Positions 11,291 to 24,954 of a DNA stretch of 64,000 nt are shown here, piece after piece (position 1 is the stretch's first letter; each line of letters opens with the position of its first letter). Source of the stretch: Cinclus cinclus (Eukaryota; Chordata; Aves; Passeriformes; Cinclidae); assembly GCF_963662255.1 (NCBI RefSeq), contig NC_085047.1, positions 111,634,214-111,698,213 on the forward strand, written 5' to 3'. The notes below the pieces were generated by a model. It was given only the letters and a program-made list of their open reading frames with translations. It did not search any database and was not told the origin of the DNA. The translations under genes and the position numbers were made by a program.

Positions 11291-14200
11291 CTTCCAGATA
11301 GTAACTGGGAAGCATCTTGGGATTTCCTCAAATTTCATGATTAGATGGATTTCTGCAAGGGTCTGAGGGATTGGGGATGATCTTTTCTTCAGGAAGAGAC
11401 AAGACTTTTAGCAAAACAGGGTAATTGCAAGGGCTGACCTATTTGGTGCTGAGGAGCTCCCAGAGGAGGAGATATCCCACTGTCAGAAACAGGGTGTAGA
11501 AGGATGTGTAAAGGTAGCAGCCAGGTGGTTTATATTCTTGTTTATTCTATATGGGAGCTGTAAAGAAATGAGATTGTGTGTCTTGGCATGGAATGAATAA
11601 GGAAGCTGAAAATGTGATTTTGGGGTGGGGAAATAGCGCGCAACAATGAGGTTGTAAAAACAACTCCCATAAAATATATCTTGGTCAAGTTCAGTTCTGC
11701 TTTTTGTGAAATTAGAGAGAGCTGATCTTACAAAAACAAGTGCTTGTTGAGGTTGCTGTTGTATGGAATTGGCGTGTGCTGTTTTTCTAGCAGACTTTCT
11801 TCACTGTCATCAGAGTGCAATTTCTCTAGAGTCGCTGTGGGATGCAACAGATTTCTTGGAAAAGAAGGCTGTGTTGACACCCACAGGCTAGTAATGTTTT
11901 CACAAGAAGGAACATGACTTTACATTAGACTCTCTTGAAAAGAGATTAGCAACACTGTGATTTATAAGAATTGCTTTTTCTCCCCTCTCTCTGAATCTAA
12001 GCTCCAGCAGGTAGGTGTTAAGTGAGTGAAGCATTTCTGGCAAGATTTATGTGCCCATACAGTAGAATGAGAGTGAAATCTGACAGTCTAAAGGAGGGGG
12101 AGCAACTGACAAATAGAGGGGGTGGAAAAGGCAGATTGGCTTGGATTTTTTCTTTCCTTTTCCTTTGCAGTCAAAACCCTTTGAGACTCTTCACTCTTAG
12201 GTTGAAAATTTCCTTTGCACAGACATTTCCCTTGCTTGTCCTTTTGTTCTAGCAGTAAATATGGGTCCACAGCATGTACATGGAAAACAGGCACAGCCAA
12301 GGCTGTCTCCCTGAAATAATGTCTTTCCTAGAAACAGATGACAAGCATTTCCCCAGAAATGAGATATCTCCAGTGATGAAGTTCTCTTAGCAGAAAGAAG
12401 CCCTTTCTCACCATGGAGCCTCATAGTTAAGTAAACACACTTAAAAAGACAGTGTGTCCTCATACAGGAGGGGGTTCCAGCCTAAAGAGCAACAAAAGCC
12501 TTTGCTTTTCAGGAAGATCTGCCACCATCCTGTTTGGTTGTGTGGATCAAATGGGTGCTGAACAGCACATGATTGCTTTTGCAGGACCATGGTGGTCAGC
12601 AGTTCCAGGACTTCTTGGCTGTTAGACAGGGAGAAATCTAGAGGTGTAAGATAGTTGATACAGTTTGTAAAATCCCCAAAAGCTCAACACTTGATGAATA
12701 ACAGATTAAAAAAACCAAAATGAGTGGGAACAGTTCCATTAGCCCCACAATTCCTACTGAGCAATACTATAGGAATACAAAATAGGGATATAGTTCAGAT
12801 GATAATGGCATTCTTCTGGCTACAAAAAAGAAACATTTTCAAAGACTAAACTACTGAATATATATTTAAATATCAGAATTTAATCATAAGTTTATTTCTG
12901 AAACTGTGTCTGAAAGACATATCCTGATCCATGCGTGAAAACAGAGGGAAAAATAGCCACACTTGCTAATTGAGTCTTGCTTTTATAGCCCATGGAAAAA
13001 CATAGACACATTGGTAAGGGACAATCTACTATCTGAAAAAAGTCCAAATGTGCCTAGGTTCTAACAAATTTGGAGTGTCCATTGGCCACAGAAACCCATC
13101 ACCTCACTCATCAGAAATTTAATAAATTTGAAGGACTTCAGAGGAAACACTTTGACTCATGTGGTCTCTTTTATGATAAAGGTATATCACATAGAAATTT
13201 GTGACCAGTCCTAAAAAACCCTACTGCTACAGCATGTGTGTTTGTGATGTGACTGGAGTGACCTCCTGCTTGGGACTACGTCTGAGAAAAACAGTGAGTT
13301 CAATTCACCTGGAATCTTCTGTATTTCTCCTATTCTGTGACAACCTTTAAGGTTTTGAAAACATCCTGCTTCTCGGTCAGAACAACTTGAGACTTTTTTG
13401 AAGCTTCACTGGAAAATGAGAAAGAATAAAAAAACCCCTGTGGTTTTCCTGAACTGCCAGTCACCTAAGGATTAAGCACTGATGTGAAACAGAGAAGATA
13501 TCAGGACCAAGTTCTGATAACACTGACTGGTCACTCAATAAAACACCATGAGTGGGAGATCATGAACTTGTTCCATCCTAAGAGGTGATTGCTGCTATGG
13601 CACTGTGGAGGGTAGTGTGGCCAGGTTCAGATCCCTGTGGAGCCAAAAAACTCAGTTTTGCTATGTCAGTGACCTAACCACTGGTGTCTTGGCTAAGCTG
13701 AGCTGTCCTCCTTCTTTGGATGCAAACACTTTTTCTGATGAAAGTCTAAGAAAAACTGGTTTGTTTCTAAAAAAGATTTATGTTCTAACAAATCAACATC
13801 TTCCAAGAATTAAAAAAAAAAATGTGTATCACTGGAAAATTCCCATTTAGCACTACTGATGAGTAAAAAGTTTTGCTTTACAGATGGAGTTAATAATAGT
13901 TTATAAGCTAAAGTGAAAAGGATTTTGGGTGAGCTTCCTAAAGAGGAAGTGAGTCACTGTCTCGGCAGGAAAGTGTTCCAGATAGGCAGGGCTGGACAAG
14001 TGGCAAAACACCCCCCAACTGTGTGGAGTCACAGGGAGTGGACAAGGGATTATTGCATTCCAGATTGCAGAAGACCAGTAATTAGTAGGGAGCCTTGAAT
14101 ACCCCCCAAGCCATGTATCTCCAGGTATGGTGCTCTCCCATCTCCCAGGCTCAGAGCAGCTAAGCTGAGTCATCCCAGGGAAGGCGTTAGAGCTGAGGAA

Positions 14201-17200
14201 GAAGCAGGTGTTGCAGATGGGTGGGTGATTCAGTGGATGGTGTTATTCCTACTGAGTCAATGCTAAAGCAGTTTGTAAGCAGGAAGTTGGGGACACTGTG
14301 TGGCTACAAGATCTGCTTTCTAAATCCAGTGACATTCAAGGAGTCTGCGGTTCCCTCAGTATGCTTTCCACAGGGTGAGTTGCTTTTAGTTGTTCTTAAG
14401 CACAGCACTTTCAAAAGCATAAAACCAGAGAGGCATTTTTAAGGTGTCTGTCAGTGGGATTTACAGTCTTGTGAGTCCAGGTCAGTTTTGATCATGGTAT
14501 TTCTACATTAGGAAGGTATTTTTGGAAAAGAGTCCTGTATTCTTGTGACTGACTTTGCAACCCTCACACTGGTTCCTGGAGTGTCTGGGTTGAACCTTTA
14601 CATGGAATTCATTTTAATGAGGTCTGTATATTTTGTATTCAGCAGAGCACCAGAAATGGTACTGGCATGCCTCAGGTGTATTTGGTGACCATGAAAAACA
14701 AGTTCTCCATGGCCACCATGTCCTTTGAGGTGCCAATATTGTCTTACAGAAGAAAGGTGGAGCTGCTGCATCTCCTCTGACTTGCTTAACTCACTGAAAA
14801 TGTTAGAGAACGTGTCCTGTAATGTTCTGAAATTTTTGAGTAATTTAACTTTTCAGAGAAGACATGATATTTCACTTTCTCCATATGCGTACACTAGTCA
14901 AAATTGCACACATTGTACAGCACAGAGGAGAAGATTTAGACCTTTGAAGTCACTGCTGTTTCCACTGTTCTTTTTGTATTTGGGTGTCTTTTCTCTTGCT
15001 GGAAGCATTGCAGGTTTGGAAGGTGGGGTTTTTTTCCTTCCATTCTTCAGTAATTCAGCACTCAGTCCTTCCGCTTCCTTTTATTCCACAGATTTTCCAC
15101 TTGGTTCTTTAAAATTTGATAGCATCTTTCCCTCCAGTAAACAAGAGGGGAAATGAAAATATAACTACTGAATCCCATAAGAGCATCTACAAGCTCTGGT
15201 CCATATGGTGCCTGGGAGGATGGCAGATACTTCGTGCATCTCTGAAATGTGATGAAATGGTCCAAAAGATCTGGGTTGGCAGAGGTGGCCTTCCAATTTC
15301 TTGTGAGAGAACAATTTCTGGGGAGACCACACTTTCTGGGGACATTTTCCTCTGAGGCTGAGGAAAATGAAATGGGCAACTTTCCTTAAGTCATTCTTGA
15401 CATTTGCACTTACTCTTTTCCATCTATTTATCAAGCACTAATCTTGGCTTTTATTGGCTGAACTTTTCTCCATTTCTCCTCTGCCATCTCTTCTTCCTTC
15501 ACTGAGGTCTGGGTGCCCACATGAGCTCAGTGGAGTAAGATTTAGAGAGCAGATTTCAGATGGGCTTAATTTCTGGAGTGCAATAGTGACATACATTTAT
15601 TGTTGCTTGCTTATTATTGTTTTTTTCTAAACAGCTATCTTTGCTCTTAAAGGATTTAATTATGTTTTTACTAAGAAAAAATAATCTCAATTGTTATGTA
15701 GGGAAAACTCACTTCATAAGATAACAGGGTAAATCTTGATGTTATGTTTCTTTTCAAAATTATATAGTTTTTAAAACCATACTGTTTCTAAAGCTGAAAT
15801 GCTATAAACTCCACTGTTTAAGCTCTGGCCTGATTGCATTTGCCTCACTACCTTTATGCTTTTCCTTTGCATAGGAAATTTATTCAACATTATGGAGAAA
15901 GTCTGTGTCAAAGCCTGAAACAAAACCAATTCCTCCTGAATGCTTTGGTCACAGCATCATCCATCTGCTGCATAAACAGCAGCCACATCCCAGTCCAGCC
16001 CAGTGCCCATGAAAATGACAGTGATGAGAGCAGCTAAAGCAGAGGGACTATCAGGATCCAGAACCTTCCCACTACCTTTTGCTTCATCATTTTCATCACA
16101 GCCTTTCTTTCCTAAATAACAATATAGTACATTTTTATTTATTGAGAAGAATTTAGGAAAAATATACAGCATTAAATAGGAATTAAGTTCTCGTACATCT
16201 TCCCCATCTCTTTATGAGATGCAAGTCAAACCTTGGATGGGATGGAATCTCCTTCACTTCTTGCCCTCTTTCTAAACAAATCCAAGAGCTGAACAACTTG
16301 GCTTGAATTTATACCAGTTATTATTCAGAGAATAAAATGAAGAGCAACAGCACGTATCAATTAATTTTTCTTCATCCACATCCCAGCACTGTTCTCCAAG
16401 TGAAAGCAGTGAATACAATCTCTGCTTTCATAAGGCTTCTCTGTGGTAAAAGTGTTCCACAATTGCTTCCTACTGAGTTTAGCCCCAGTTTCTTCACTGA
16501 ACACTTTTACTAGCCATATACAATGAGAGAGCTATCACTGAGAATTATATAGGAAGGCAAACTCTAATGAAGTGATAAATCATTATTTTTAATGCCTGTA
16601 GAAATCACATGATCCTACCTGTTTCCCTTAAAATGTCAATAATTTGATGCATCTTTTTGTTACAGGTCAGGAATTAAAAGATTAAAAATAAAGGAAAATA
16701 AAAAAAGGGAAGACTACTATTATTTTGTACTACATATTAGTCTTCTGGACTTGACAGCCTGTTTTCTGATGTCCTAGCTTTCAAGCCCTTGAACCACTGG
16801 AAACACTGCTGGAGAGTTGGAAGAAAGAAAATAAGGCACTGGTTGAAACAATACAGAAGAACCAGGCTGATCATTACTATCTTTTTGACTTTAAATCATA
16901 GTGAGACAAACTGCAAACAAAAAGCCCTGTGAGCACTCTGGGTCCACAGGAAAAAGAAAAAAAAAGAGAAGAAAAAAATAGATATTGTTGTTCCCAGAAC
17001 AGGGAGTAGGTTTAAGTCTTGAATCCAAAATGTCCAGCACAGTGAGGCTCTGACCCTGACTCTGCATCTCTTCAGTGCTGTGACAATGTAAATATAGAAA
17101 CCTGTGTCCTAAACAGATAACTGCATCAGGGCTGGTACGAAAGAAATGTTCACAAAAGCAGGCTCTCTCCCTTGTTCCCATCCCCAGAGACAATCAGTGA

Positions 17201-18594
17201 CCTGCAACTTTTACCTGGATTCCTCATGGAGGTGCAAAGAAATGGTTTCAATTTCCCAGCCCCTAAAAAAGCAGCTCCTTGTGGGCAGCACAGGGAAGTT
17301 GTGCTACAGATTTCCAGAGGAGAGGTGTGACCCATGGGAGAGCCTCAGGAAAATCCCCTATTTTGGATATCTGGACTAAGCCAGACTCCAAGACCTCTTC
17401 TGCAGTGCTGTGTCTGCTTTGGCATTCTCTTCAAAATGAATGTGACCTTGGATATGTGGAAAAATTTGCTTCACAAAAGCAGAGTTGAAGCTCTGTGTGT
17501 TTAACTTACTGATGAAGTCAGCAGATGCTTGCTCATAGTTTATTAGCTCTTATGTTAAGAGAAGGTGTTTGATAGTGAAAGGTGATGTAACCAAAACAGG
17601 ACTTTTTTATTTTTTCTTGAGGAACAGATTTTACTTTAAACAGAATTTACTTGGCTCAGGAGAGTTCATTCACTTAAGAGGGAACAGCAATTCCCTTAGT
17701 GGTATTAAGGGATTGAGCGGGTGAAAAACTGCAGATGATGGTGATGGTAACTCCTGGCCTTGAAGCTTGACTGTTCCATAAAACTTCTGGGTGGACGGAT
17801 CATAAGAGAATGCGCCATGGGATTTCAGAGATGTGTACAAAATCCTACCTCAGCATTCTCTCCATGTCTCTAGAAAAAACACTGTGCTGTCCCACACATC
17901 CAGATCTGGCTTAAGAACATTAAACTGGTCACAAAGATAAGTGACAAAGTAAGGGAGCACAGGACGGGTGGATGGTGATGTGTGAAGGGTATTTGAGATC
18001 CTTACAAGTGATTGTGAGCAGGAGATAAACAACTCAACTCTCAATCACAGTGTGACTCGCTCAGAGGAAAGGGAAATGTCATTGCAGAATAACAAGTCAT
18101 CTGATGGCACAAATTAACCTGCTTGTAAGTTAGTTCAAAGTTTGCAGTCAGAATGTTATCAGGATCTTAAGTCTCAATATTTATGTTAAGCCATGATGTT
18201 AAAAAAACCTCAAAACCTTTTTAAGGTGGAGTTTGAGCTGGGATGTAGTCACCTGTGGAATCATCTGAGGAGGCGGAATGGTGGTTCAAGAGGTCTTTTC
18301 CCATTTCATACCTCTGAAATCTAGTCATTCAATAAAGAGGATTGGCAAGGGGGCAGCAAGCTGATAGAAAGACTTGCCAAAACCCAAGCTTATACAAGAA
18401 TTGGAAAGAATTACAAGAATTACCAATCTGTGCTCCTGTGTCTTCTCCATGTCTGTGCAAACTGGAGTTACAACTCGTACACTGAGCAGCACTGACTCAC
18501 AGTGCTTCCCAGCTGGAAGGAGCTCAGAAGGTTGGGCCCACGAATGGGGCAGTGCCACCACCCTGTCTGTTGTGCCTGCTGCCTGCCCAAACCA
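11291..18594. other. Non-coding unique sequence
   Basis: No recognisable gene, RNA or transposon. ORFs are short and overlap on both strands. One 143-codon plus-strand ORF (14725-15156) has no domain, and a 105-codon minus ORF (15062-15379) overlaps its 3' end, so I regard it as chance. The AT-rich segment 16560-16620 has TAAT/ATTA strings that could be part of a conserved non-coding element, but nothing decisive is visible. Confidence 0.6.
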
Positions 18595-19097
18595 GTGAGG
18601 ACCTCGAGTCCTGTGTCCAGCTCTGGGTCCTCCACTTCAAGATGGATATTTGGTGCTGGAGGGAGTCCAGAGAAGGGCAGTGAAGGAGGTGAAGGGTCTG
18701 GAGCACAAGTCCTGGGGGACGTGGTGGTGTTCAGCCTGGAGAAAAGGAGGCTCGGGAGAGACCTTGTCACTCTCTACAGCTCCCTGAAAGGAGGTTGTGG
18801 CCAGGTGAGGGCTGGACTCTTCTCCCACGTAACAAGTGTCAGGACAAGAGGACAAAGTCTAAAGCTGTGCCAGGGGAGGTTTAGGCTGGACATAAGGAGG
18901 AATTTTTTTCACAGAAAGGCTGATTACACATCAGAGGGGGCTGCCCAGGGAGGCAGCGGAGTCACCACCCCTGGAGGTGCTCAAGGAAAACTGGACGTGG
19001 CACTCAGTGCCATGGTCTGGGTGACACGGTGGTGATCGGTCACAGGCTGGACTCCATGATCTCAGAGTTCTTTTCCAACCTAATTGATTCTGTGATC
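18595..19097 (+). mobile_element. CR1 LINE fragment with partly open ORF2 C-terminus
   Basis: About 500-bp 5'-truncated CR1 in sense orientation. The nucleotide landmarks run in canonical order: CTGTGTCCAGCTCTGGGTCC, TGGAGAAAAGGAGGCTC, GGGAGGCAGCGGAGTCACCA, GGACTCCATGATCTCAGAG and the octamer-like 3' end ATTGATTCTGTGATC. One frame stays open from upstream unique DNA to 19035. It reads the conserved CR1 ORF2 C-terminus as LEKRRLGRDLVTLYSSLKGG and then GRFRLDIRRNFFHRKA, after which the frame departs from the family pattern (the HWNRLPREV-type block is lost to a frameshift). There is no reverse transcriptase or endonuclease domain, so the copy is dead. Confidence 0.95.
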
Positions 19098-22000
19098 ACT
19101 TTGATCCTTATAACTGCCAAGAGATCATGGCAACATGCTGCCACTGAAACATCACAGAACAGTCTGGGCTGTAAGGGACAGTGTTTCAAAGTAATTGTTA
19201 GTGATCCATGATCATGCCCAGTACTCCTGCTGCCAGGTATTTAACCAATCCACAGATGAAACCCCATGCATTAATATATAACATTTTAAGTGAAGTCTCA
19301 AATACTGAACTAAGTATTTTCCACAGTTGTCAGATTATTAGTAGATTTCTGCCTTGTAGGAATTCTGAAAGTCTTTTTGTTTTAAATGTGAACAGCTTCA
19401 AGTGGCAAAATTCCCTTTGGTTTTCAGCCAGCTCAATAAGGCAACAGCACTGGCTCAGAGAAAGGGGAAGACAGGTCAGCCTGAGAAGTGAGACTGACTT
19501 TATGCTACTTCTCTCACTTACTGGTACTTTCTTCCTTAGACCCGAGGATTTTTGCAGATGAAGGAGAGAACAGTCTTCCCTGCAATGTCCTAGTTCCACA
19601 GCTCTGTATCCCTAAGTCCATGAGCTGTCCAGTGGCTGCATACAGCTTTTCCCTGATCCCAGTAAAAGAGACAACATTTAGGATCATGCCAGTTCATTTC
19701 CAGGAGGATGCTGTTTTGACATGATACTTTGAGACAAATATTTATTTGGGGCAACCCTGTTTATTTGCCCTGCTTTGTTTTTCTTCCTGGACTAGTGGGA
19801 ACAATCAACAAGTTCATTTCCTGCTTGGGAAATGATGGCGGGACTTGTCAGTAAGCTCTCTAACCAAAAGAAGTTTTAGGTTCTGGTTTCTACACAGGGC
19901 CACATTTATTTTTTTTTCTTTGCTGTATGATTGCTTTCTCCTTGTTTACAGTCTCTGACTGATTTTTAATAGACCTGCAGTCAAGCAGCACTCCAATATC
20001 TTGATCTGCAACTTATCTCCAAGAAAATCCCATGGGACACATCTCAGAACATGGGGTCAGTGGCTTGGGGATGGTCACCCACCATCAAAGAAAGAAATTT
20101 GTTTCATAATTGAATGTAGGATACTTCACAGAGCATCAGCCTTTACAAAGTCTGTGATTTGTAGCAGTTGTACACTATAACAGCCTCTCTTGGCAGATAA
20201 TGTTTACAAATTACCCAACCTTGCCTGATTTCTCTGTACATTTCAAAGATTATTGGTTAAAAAGGTAAAAGGTACGACTACCATAAAATATCACATGCTT
20301 TATGCTAGAAAGTTGTGATCTTCAGTTTAGTCAGAGGTTTACATGTCTATACAGGCAAAGGGATAACTTTTATTTTAATGTAAAGCCTGTATAATTCAGG
20401 AACTGAAGAGAAAGAAGTCCAGCAAAATAAAGGTTATTGTGTAAATAGAGCTGAGAGGAAAAAAATATCTTGAAAGAAAGGTGACATTTACATAGAACAT
20501 TTAGGAAAAGTCCTTTCTCATTTCCAGGTCATTTTAATTGTAAGAGGGGCACTTGTTTGTTAAATGATATGGCTTGAAGATTCTTGGGAAGTATAAAGAT
20601 CATAGATTATGGCTTTGGCTACTGCTCAGCATATGAAATCAAGGAGAGAAGGAATTTAACAAGTGTGAGAGTGTTGTAAAAGCTGTCACCAAGCAGTGGT
20701 TGTGCTGGGAGAACAAGTAGGTCTCGTGCAGCTTTGGCACTTGGTTTGCTATGTGTGTAGTCCCTGCAGTGCCCCTTGATGGAATCAGAAGTGTCAGTGC
20801 TTGGCCTCCTCGAGCCCATCAGCACAGGGACAGTGGGAACAGCCACTGGAACAAGTGGTGGCAGTGCCTGTGGGTGAGCAGCGTGTTAAAAACACTCAGA
20901 GGGTCTTTGATTTAAGGGCTGCAGTGCCCCAGTGCTTTCAGGGAGTGCATCTGGCTGTAGACAGAGAGGAAAAGTAGCAAAAGAAGAGATGAGAAAGTGC
21001 AAATTTTGGAAAACACTTGTTTTACCCCGCCTTTGTTAAAAATTAAAACAAATACCCACCAGCTGAAAAATTATATTGAATAATTGCACTTCAGATACTG
21101 TGCCAACAAAACACACATGGGCCGTGGTGATAAAACATTTTCTCCCTGTGGAACAAATCACTTATCAGGCTATGATACAAAGTAAGGAAACATTTCAGTA
21201 CAAGTGAACTTTAGCTTCACAATAGCTGCAATAAGGGAATGCTGACTTTCAGCTGCCTTATTTGGAGGAGAACTATCCAGACCTACCCACAGCCTTTACT
21301 TATCTGCTATTGTGTAATTTTTAATGTCATATTTGCTTATACGTGCCCCATAATTATTTCCACTAGAGACATGTACAGCTACTATTTTGCTGCCTCACAT
21401 GTTTCATTTAAATTTTCATCTCGCTCTTTTCTCAGCCACTTTGTCTCTCACTTTCCATACCAAGACCATTTCCTCTCTTATATTCATTTCTGTATAATTT
21501 CTTCCCTTTCTTTTGTCTCTTTTTCCTTTCCCATCATTCATACTGTGTGACACAAAGACCATAAACTGTCATTTTTGCTTTTGCTTATTTCCTTCTCCAT
21601 GATGTTTTCATCAAATTCGAGAAGAGAGAGAAAAATTTTGAGAAGATTTTTATTAATCCTGAGCTCTCTAGTCTTCTCTATGCCCTTTCCCCATGTGAGA
21701 AAACTAACAGCTTGTCCAGGAGAGGTTATTAGAGCCACATCTTTACTGTGCTTTGGAGGGCCAGGAACTGGAAAAAGAGACGGGGTTACCATGTATAGTG
21801 GTCAGAAATAGCACCTAAATTTTTCATTACCCTGATATGAAGAGGAAGCCGAGATACCCCTAAGAATCACAATTAAGCTGATTTGAAAAGCCTTCTGGAA
21901 AAGGAGATTGCAAAGGTGATGTAACAGAAAGGTTTCATTGTGAGGTCAAGGCATATGTTTGCAGCGTGTTATTCCAAGCACTGCTTCTGCCTATTGCTGA

Positions 22001-22182
22001 TGACACTTTTTTCTTCACCATGGATAGTCTTAAAATATGGGTATTTAAGTCTCATGAAAGTGAAAAAAAGAAAGAGAAGGAGAACAAAACAGCCCTCCAA
22101 GCTCAGCAGGTGATATCACACTGGTATTATTTAGAATTTTTCCTCATTTTTAATCTGGGTTTTTTTGTTTGTTTGTTTTCAG

Positions 22183-22302
22183 AAATACTGGAGAAATGAT
22201 GGGAATATCCAAATTCCACCTGAGGACAGATACTATTTGCGTTCAATACATAATTTCCATATTATTCTTCATATTTGGAAGACATCCACAACTTCACAGG
22301 AG
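22183..22302 (+). other. Candidate internal exon (120 bp, phase 0-0)
   Basis: A very strong acceptor (a run of T/G ending tttgtttgttttcag at 22182) precedes exactly 40 open codons, followed by a donor (CAGGAG|gtaaag at 22303). The translation begins KYWRNDGNIQIPPEDRYYL and has a plausible mix of charged and aromatic residues, but I recognise no family. The phase is compatible with the candidate terminal exon at 24826. The reading frame also continues beyond both splice sites, so openness alone is not evidence of coding. Confidence 0.17.
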
Positions 22303-23524
22303 GTAAAGCAATCCCAAAAGCACCACTCCGCACTTGTATTAAGGAGTCTGGGGGACACTATATATGTTTTAACAGTTGGATATGTACAAAACAACAAATT
22401 TTGCAGGAAGAGGGTGCATCATCTCTGCTTAAATACTGTGCTTATTTTCTCTGAACATTTCATGACTAGAGAGAACTTGTAGATGCAGAAAGTCTGTTGA
22501 CACTACTTAGCCTTAGCCAAGACTGTTGCATTTTTCTTCATTTCTCTCCCCAGCAAAGAAAAGGGGTTGTAATGTCCCCAGGCTGCTCCTTGTTGGAAAC
22601 AGCAAACAGTGCCACGTATGACCTTTTTTGCTTTGACATGCTACCTTATAAGCTGGTAACTTTAAGAAATGCAAGGCAGAAAAATTTAATCTCCTGGAAC
22701 ATGATTTAAAGCCATTTAATAATTTTCAAGGCATTCTTTGAGAATGACTGGGTTTGCTGATGGAGGTGGGGCGAGTGCGTGTGACTAAAGGTTTGCACTT
22801 CTCCAAAAAAGGCCTCCCGGGTGTCCCAGGGTTTGTTAAATCTGGCTGTTTCCTGGGCTGGCCTGGAAACTCTGGGTACTTGGAGATCATGGATGCTTTC
22901 CAACCAGGCTGCCAGTTTTCAGGCCAACCTGGATAATTCTCAGGCTCACCCACTCCTGCCCACGAGCTGCAGTTTCTATGCCCCTGACAGCACAGTGCTT
23001 TTCTTTGGCTGTGCTCCCAACAAGCACCCACAGCATGACTCCAGACCTGCCATTGCAAAAGATGCAGGCTCCAGAGTATTAAGAATGAGTGAAGATGGGC
23101 TTTTCAGTCCACAGGAAATGCAGTGGGTTTGAAAAATTCTTGCCCAGAATGAAAAAAAAAAAAAAAACCGCACTGATTTTTTTATTCTCAAATTTTCCTA
23201 TGAGGCCAAACTAAACCAAATCCCCCCCAAACACTCTTAAACCCCCCATTTTGAACTGCTCTCAAAGTTTCATTTTGATAAAAAATTCATCTCATTCTTA
23301 CTCCACCTTGAAAAATATTGTTTTTTCGTGTACTATAAAACGAAAGTCAAACCCTGGTAACTCATCTTTTCAAGCTGAAAAACTAAAACATTTGCTTTCA
23401 GAAAGTTCAGGCAAGCTCTTTGAAGATTTTCTCTAAGATTATTTTTTTCCAAATGAGTTTTTTCTTAATTTTAATTTTAATTTTAGAGAAAATCCTTTAT
23501 TTTTAATAACTAAGCATTTTTAGC

Positions 23525-23595
23525 TTTTTGTTTGTTTGTTTTCTTGGGTTTTTTTTTTTTTTGGTTTTTTTTTGTTTTGTTTTGTTTTGTTTTCC
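23525..23595. repeat. T-rich tract with (TTTTG)n
   Basis: Low-complexity sequence with TTTG and TTTTG units, including four TTTTG repeats at its right end, directly followed by ttttccag. It may be a polypyrimidine tract or simple low-complexity DNA. Confidence 0.85.
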
Positions 23596-24825
23596 AGGTG
23601 GGAAAGGTGTTACCATGGAAGATTTCCATGCAGCTCTTTAATGAGCTGGCTCATGGAGATACTGTAAATGATTTTATCAATTAGTGGTAGAGAAGAGAAA
23701 TATTTGGAACAAAACTTGACCTAGGGTCTCCTCAGCTTCTTCTCTCCAGTGATGTACCTGCTTCTCTTCCCTGTATCCTTGCACAAACCAACCATTCCCC
23801 TAACCTGCAATATAGACACAGCTGGAGACTAGAGAAAAAGGGCTTCAGACAGTCAAAGGAGGGGGAAAGCTACTCTAATCAAGTATATAGATATTCACAG
23901 AAAGGTGAGAAGATCTAATTCTGCTCCACAGTGGCTGAGATTCTGTGCTCATCTCCTTTTATACTCATTTTTTTTTTTCCCTAGGAGTATAGTCTCGAAG
24001 GACTGGATCCAAAGATCATTGAAGCCAGCTGAGAATATCCCTTATAATTAATTTTTCCATAGTTTTGAAAATACTGACATTTATATGTTGGGATTTTTTT
24101 CGTTTTTTGTTTTTGTTTTTGTTTTTTTTTTAATTTTGAAGGAGGAAGAAGTACTAGCTTATTTATTCTCTCTTCCTTGCCAGCTGTGGTAGTATTAGGT
24201 TTTGAACTGAGCTCAAAACCTTAATTACTGTAGCAGCACTGCAAAAAAGCCATTCTAATTCTGGGAATACAAACATTCTGTTGTCTCTCAAGTCTCAGCT
24301 AGAATAAATGTCTTTTAAAAGCCACTTATCTTTTAAAGCCAACTGCTCTGCTCTTATCACCGCCTTCAGCCTCTAGTTCTAGAAGTAAGTTTCATCAATT
24401 TCCTTATACAAAACCTGACCTAAAAGAACGAAAACAGATTGTGGGTACAGAGATATTTCTCCTCCCAAGGTGGATGGAAGAATAGATAGATCTGCTTTGT
24501 TAGAGAAAGGTTTTCCATCCATTCTCAGCCAAGGGAGACACATTTCAAGTTCACATTTCAGCTGACCAGACAGGGCTATATGGCTCTCAAGGAGTTTCTG
24601 TGGCAATGGATGAAAATATTTGTATCTGGATTTGTCTTCTGCTGTTTTTGTCAACACCAGAAAAGGTCAATGTTTTTCCTTGGTCAGGGAAAGATGATGT
24701 CTAGATTTACAGCAGTATGAAAGCTGAAAGAAGAAAAGCAACAAGTAGTTTTGGCAAGTGGTGGATCCTTCAGTGTCCAGGAACCATTAACCTATTAAAA
24801 TGAAACTTTCTTTTTCTGTCCCCAG

Positions 24826-24954
24826 GACACTTCCTTCATTCCCATAGGCTCAGATCCTTCCAAGCAACTCAGAGAGAGGAGAGTGCAGAAGCAAAGCTCC
24901 CCAAAAGGTCCCTGCTCATCTCTTCAAGCAGACACTACAGAAAGAAAGCAATAA
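24826..24954 (+). other. Candidate 3'-terminal exon (unproven)
   Basis: An excellent acceptor (ctttctttttctgtccccag, ending 24825) opens 42 codons in phase 0, starting DTSFIPIGSDPSKQLRERR and ending at TAA 24952-24954. The predicted tail is polar, rich in Lys, Arg, Gln and Ser. It could join the 22183-22302 segment in frame. No family is recognised and no clear polyadenylation signal follows closely. Confidence 0.14.

Noticed and set aside
14725..15156. 143-codon ORF
   Set aside because: It has no domain and is overlapped by open frames on both strands. Its length is within chance expectation over 64 kb in six frames.
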